A stretch of DNA of 15,292 bases, taken from an uncultured Collinsella sp. Its GTDB lineage: Bacteria > Actinomycetota > Coriobacteriia > Coriobacteriales > Coriobacteriaceae. Shown piece by piece: positions 13,087 through 15,292 of this stretch (its first letter is position 1; each line of letters begins with the position of its first letter). The DNA is taken from contig URTD01000024.1 in the NCBI GenBank assembly GCA_900550735.1, forward strand, positions 1 to 15,292, given 5' to 3'. Made by a program: the position numbers and the translations under genes. The notes beneath the pieces are model-generated. The model did not search any database. It saw only the letters and a list, made by a program, of their open reading frames with translations, and was not told the origin of the DNA.

Positions 13087-14805
13087 CTAGTCCCGGAACA
13101 CCCGCGGTGGCAAGGGCAAACCTAACAGGGCAAAGAGATCTCGGATTTTCTTCGGGATCTCTTTTGTTTTCCAAGCGTTGCGATCAGTTGGTTTATTGGC
13201 CTTCAGATAACGCAGCTGCATAAAGGCCTTCGTCAAAGAATTATTGGGCAAACGGTTCGTTGCCGTTTCGTTGCGCCGACATGCCATACGCATCATCAGG
13301 CGCAGTGACTGGGCCAATACCTGGACAAACAGCTTGCCCATATAGGTGCTTGAGGTCGCGTAGAGACGATCTCCAGCAGTTTGATTCTTAAACTGCTGGA
13401 AGCTCTGTTCGACAATGTTGCGGGCCCGATAAATGCTCAGAGCGATAAAAGGATCCTGAACGACGTTCGTGCGGATCACAAAGTTGCCCATGTAGCGGCA
13501 CGCATCTGCCACTGCCGCGGCATTGCGCATCCAGTGCTGAGGCTCCTTTTTGACCAGGTACCGATGCATTTCTCTGAGCTGCTCCGAATCCACTTTTTTC
13601 CCTTGGTTGAGACGGTCAATCGTTTCATCGAGATTCTTTAGAAAGACTCGTTTCTGCTCGGCCCGCAGACACCCATCCTGATACAAATGCAGTGTGTTGT
13701 GAATGTGCTGGCGTCCGGCTGCACCGTCTTCCTGCCACATTTCTGTCGTGGTGTACGCCGCCACTTCTAAGCGGCCATCGGTAAAAGCAGGATCGTCAAG
13801 GGAAACGCGGTGCTGATCAAAGAGCCGCCGAACAGAGTCTTCAGCTCGAGTTACACCTTGGACGAATTTCAGTTCCAGGTTGACGAGTTTTTGCATGTTC
13901 ATCAAGCTGTGATAACCGCGATCCGTCACCAGCACGGTGTTGGAGAGATCAAATTGATGGTCGATCATGCGCTGCACAATAGCCAGATAGAGCTGCTTAT
14001 CGTTAGTCGAGCCTTCGCTTTCGTAGGCATAGCAGACATCTCCCGTCTCGTAATCCACCCCTAAAGACAGATTCACTTGCCGCAGATGAGGATCCTGTCT
14101 GGCATGGCCATAGGCAGCCGAGGCGATGGTCTCTGAGTAAGTGCTGATGCTGGTGGAATCCAAAGCCAAAAACTGCGGGATGTCGGCAGCTGAGACCTTT
14201 TGTCGTGCTTTTAGCAGTCGGTCGTGTCGACGCTTGAAGTACCGGTCCATCAGGCTCTGGTCAACCACCGCGAGCTGCTCACTAATGCGCTGGCTCGATA
14301 AAGGCTGGGCTTGCGGCAGCCAGACCAAAGCCAGCCAATCCGCGTAATTCATCATGCCGCTGTCTTCCCCGCAGAGGCGATAGATGGCAAAGCGAAGCAG
14401 TTCCGTACCCGTATCTTCGCCAAAAGTCTCCTGTAAGTCCTCGAGCAAGCCATGGTCCACAGCGAATTGCCAGGCTGCCCAAGTCAACCCCAGTTCGACA
14501 TCTTCCCCGCGCCAAGACGGCTGCGGTTCGTTGTCCGTATCCGGCTGCTCGAACGGCTCTTGTTCAATAAGCTGATTATTGTCGTAAAGCCAAAACTTGC
14601 CGGCGTATTCCGGGTTATTCGCGAGGAATTTGCGCCCGAGATGGACCTGCCCAGTTTGCGGATCCAAACGCCCGACATGGCATCGTTTCTCAATGCGTGA
14701 CTGTTTCTTTTCCGGATCCCAGCGATTGCGATAGCCGTAGACATAGGTACGCCCATCGGCATCCGTGTACGTAGAGAAAGACCAAGGTTTTGGCGAAAAT
14801 GGCAT
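13087..14805 (-). CDS. IS1634 family transposase
   Basis: The 572-residue DDE transposase belongs to the IS1634 branch of the IS4 superfamily. Its N-terminus (SFSTYTDADGRTYVYGYRN) is typical of the branch. The catalytic residues are probably Asp216 (ALDSTSIST), Asp295 (VTDRGYHS) and Glu466, and the YREK signature is exact: Tyr459, Arg462, Glu466, Lys473 (YRARNIVEQSFQQFK). A long insertion between the second Asp and Glu (about 310-450) is normal for the family. The frame is intact. The start at 14805 has no clear Shine-Dalgarno and sits just after a 7-bp hairpin, suggesting low, controlled expression. The stop lies 8 bp inside the left inverted repeat. Confidence 0.95.
   Translation of the reverse strand: MPFSPKPWSFSTYTDADGRTYVYGYRNRWDPEKKQSRIEKRCHVGRLDPQTGQVHLGRKFLANNPEYAGKFWLYDNNQLIEQEPFEQPDTDNEPQPSWRGEDVELGLTWAAWQFAVDHGLLEDLQETFGEDTGTELLRFAIYRLCGEDSGMMNYADWLALVWLPQAQPLSSQRISEQLAVVDQSLMDRYFKRRHDRLLKARQKVSAADIPQFLALDSTSISTYSETIASAAYGHARQDPHLRQVNLSLGVDYETGDVCYAYESEGSTNDKQLYLAIVQRMIDHQFDLSNTVLVTDRGYHSLMNMQKLVNLELKFVQGVTRAEDSVRRLFDQHRVSLDDPAFTDGRLEVAAYTTTEMWQEDGAAGRQHIHNTLHLYQDGCLRAEQKRVFLKNLDETIDRLNQGKKVDSEQLREMHRYLVKKEPQHWMRNAAAVADACRYMGNFVIRTNVVQDPFIALSIYRARNIVEQSFQQFKNQTAGDRLYATSSTYMGKLFVQVLAQSLRLMMRMACRRNETATNRLPNNSLTKAFMQLRYLKANKPTDRNAWKTKEIPKKIRDLFALLGLPLPPRVFRD
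13132..13170 (+). terminator. Plus-strand terminator-like hairpin inside the transposase gene
   Basis: Bases 13132-13144 pair with 13152-13164 (13 positions with two G-U pairs), and the 3' arm runs into TTTTGTTTT at 13162-13170. It faces transcription entering the IS from the tRNA side, antisense to the transposase. It overlaps codons for KEIPKKIRDL, so it is built into the coding sequence. Confidence 0.6.
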
Positions 14806-14811
14806 GATGTT

Positions 14812-14834
14812 GTCTATATTAAATAACTATAGAC
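14812..14834 (-). promoter_or_regulatory. Fold-back hairpin before the transposase start
   Basis: GTCTATA at 14812-14818 and TATAGAC at 14828-14834 form a perfect 7-bp stem with a 9-base loop. The 3' arm in the transposase mRNA ends 6 bases before the ATG, covering the ribosome-binding region. The predicted start of transcription falls inside the 5' arm. Confidence 0.6.
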
Positions 14835-14835
14835 T

Positions 14836-14864
14836 ATGATAAAGATAAAGCAAAGACTTGTCAA
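14836..14864 (-). promoter_or_regulatory. Transposase promoter
   Basis: On the minus strand TTGACA (14864-14859), a 17-base spacer and TATCAT (14841-14836) form a strong promoter. The -35 lies in the inverted repeat ACTTG-T-CAAGT, and a 19-bp AT-rich palindrome (14865-14883) sits just upstream. Confidence 0.7.
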
Positions 14865-14959
14865 GTTTTTATTAAATAAAAACAATGGATTAGGAAGAAT
14901 AAATAGGTCGACTTTGCGTCAGATCAGGACCTCCCAGAGCTAGTCTCCGGGAGTTTGGG

Positions 14960-14980
14960 ATGCGGTCGGGCTTTTTTTAT
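14960..14980 (+). terminator. Right half of the split tRNA-Lys terminator
   Basis: After the second ATGCGG copy, TCGGGCT (14966-14972) and the seven-T tail ending at 14978 are what remains of the terminator whose left arm is at 13048-13058. Alone it cannot form the original hairpin. Confidence 0.85.
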
Positions 14981-14990
14981 TATTAAGCGC

Positions 14991-15020
14991 TTGAAGCGAG
15001 TTTTCTGGACACCCTATAAG
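14991..15020 (+). promoter_or_regulatory. Promoter of the metN-like gene
   Basis: TTGAAG (14991-14996), an 18-base spacer and TATAAG (15015-15020) form a plausible promoter. The expected start near 15026 coincides with the first base of the outer stem of the structured leader. Confidence 0.5.
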
Positions 15021-15025
15021 CGATC

Positions 15026-15106
15026 GGGGCTGCTTTCTGCCGTCTTTTTCTCAAGGTGCGAGGTAATACCTCAGGAAGCTCTTGAATAGGTACCTTATTC
15101 AGCCCC
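15026..15106 (+). promoter_or_regulatory. Structured RNA leader upstream of the metN-like gene, class unknown
   Basis: GGGGCT at 15026-15031 pairs with AGCCCC at 15101-15106, enclosing GAGGT-AAT-ACCTC (15060-15064 with 15068-15072) and GAATAGG-TAC-CTTATTC (15084-15090 with 15094-15100, one G-U). TCAAG at 15051-15055 can alternatively pair with CTTGA at 15081-15085, competing with the last stem. This is a compact multibranch fold starting at the predicted transcript end. It does not fit SAM-I, SAM-I/IV, T-box or other riboswitch consensus sequences I know. The pairing is seen; a sensing role is inferred. Confidence 0.45.
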
Positions 15107-15150
15107 AAGCAGCACACTCCAATCGATAGACTCTCCTACAACAAACTGAC

Positions 15151-15189
15151 GCGAAGTCTGCTGGCAATTTGTGTTTTCAGACATTTCGC
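15151..15189 (+). promoter_or_regulatory. Hairpin just upstream of the metN-like start codon
   Basis: GCGAAGTCTG (15151-15160) pairs with CAGAC plus TTCGC (15178-15182 and 15185-15189), with a two-base bulge and a 17-base loop. AGTCT (15155-15159) can instead pair with AGACT near 15128-15132, so two exclusive states exist. No T-run follows, so any control would be on translation. Confidence 0.4.
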
Positions 15190-15214
15190 TTATATCACTT
15201 CCATTGATGCCCTC

Positions 15215-15292
15215 ATGATCAAACTCGAACACATCACGCAGACCTACGTCGGCAACGACGGTAAAGTCTTCGAGGCGCTCAAGGACGTCTCG
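15215..15292 (+). CDS. metN: ABC transporter ATP-binding protein, probably methionine importer MetN (3' end outside window)
   Basis: Only 26 codons are present, beginning MIKLEHITQTY and ending EALKDVS. This is the A-loop and first strands of an ABC ATPase; the Tyr at residue 11 is the usual A-loop aromatic residue. The opening closely follows the MIKL-x-NITK-x-[YF] pattern of MetN, which powers D/L-methionine uptake with MetI and MetQ. Walker A lies outside the window, so another importer ATPase remains possible. No clear Shine-Dalgarno precedes ATG 15215. A long structured leader upstream fits regulation by a metabolite or by translation. Confidence 0.6.
   Translation, partial: MIKLEHITQTYVGNDGKVFEALKDVS

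Larger units (their letters stand above)
13066..14959 (-). mobile_element. Complete IS1634-family insertion sequence
   Basis: The element is 1894 bp. Both ends carry the same 13-bp inverted repeat CCCAAACTCCCGG (13066-13078, and 14947-14959 in reverse). It is flanked by a 6-bp direct repeat ATGCGG (13060-13065 and 14960-14965), within the 5-6 bp range known for this family. A single intact transposase gene fills it. Intact ends, target duplication and reading frame suggest a recent insertion. It carries its own promoter with a fold-back hairpin, and an inward-facing terminator near its left end. Confidence 0.93.

Noticed and set aside
15026..15106. metN leader as a SAM-I riboswitch or T-box
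   Set aside because: The conserved SAM-I kink-turn and core sequences, and the T-box UGGNACC bulge with its specifier stem, are not present; GGTACC here is part of a small hairpin.

Overview
The window is chromosomal DNA from a high-GC, non-sporulating actinobacterium. The gene set and order suggest the class Coriobacteriia, most likely Collinsella or a close relative; this is inferred from gene content and codon style, not from a database match. Nearly all of it is housekeeping DNA.

Layout. (1) 1-395: 3' end of a GT28-type glycosyltransferase, plus strand. (2) 396-789: a 394-bp convergent gap almost filled by three long hairpins. Two of them (409-512 and 671-773) are inverted copies of one palindromic repeat family, with a shared loop and different outer stems. 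(3) 790-2185, minus strand: LysM membrane protein, nrdR and dut. The LysM gene is divergent from lexA (2346-2990), and the shared promoter region holds three LexA boxes exactly 28 bp apart. This resembles the lexA/yneA (divS, chiZ) SOS division-inhibitor arrangement. (4) lexA is followed, with a 1-base stop/start overlap, by a multi-TM acyltransferase-like protein (2990-3694), whose end overlaps hflX by 16 bp. (5) 3679-10361, minus strand: rny, a GHKL ATPase, spoVS, miaB, miaA, hflX, with short or overlapping junctions. This keeps the recA-rny-(ymdB)-spoVS-miaB order known from Bacillus, with a GHKL ATPase where ymdB would be. rny carries a frameshift in its coiled coil. (6) 10619-12468, minus strand: recA-recX. 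(7) 12469-12865: an AT-rich gap without a gene. (8) Two tRNA-Lys genes, TTT and CTT, plus strand. (9) 13066-14959: a complete IS1634-family element with 13-bp inverted ends and a 6-bp target duplication (atgcgg). It landed inside the intrinsic terminator of the tRNA operon and split it. (10) 14960-15292: a leader with promoter and nested base pairing ahead of the first 26 codons of an ABC-transporter ATPase resembling MetN.

How it works together. The left half joins the SOS response (LexA and a probable division inhibitor) to nucleotide-pool control (NrdR, dUTPase). The centre is an RNA-metabolism cluster (RNase Y, tRNA modification by MiaA/MiaB, ribosome-associated HflX). RecA/RecX supply recombination and SOS signalling, although recA shows no canonical LexA box here. 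The least explained parts are the paired palindromic repeats at the two convergent gene ends, the hairpin over the nrdR start codon, the rny frameshift and its hairpin-rich leader, the IS insertion with its own regulatory hairpins, and the structured leader before the metN-like gene.
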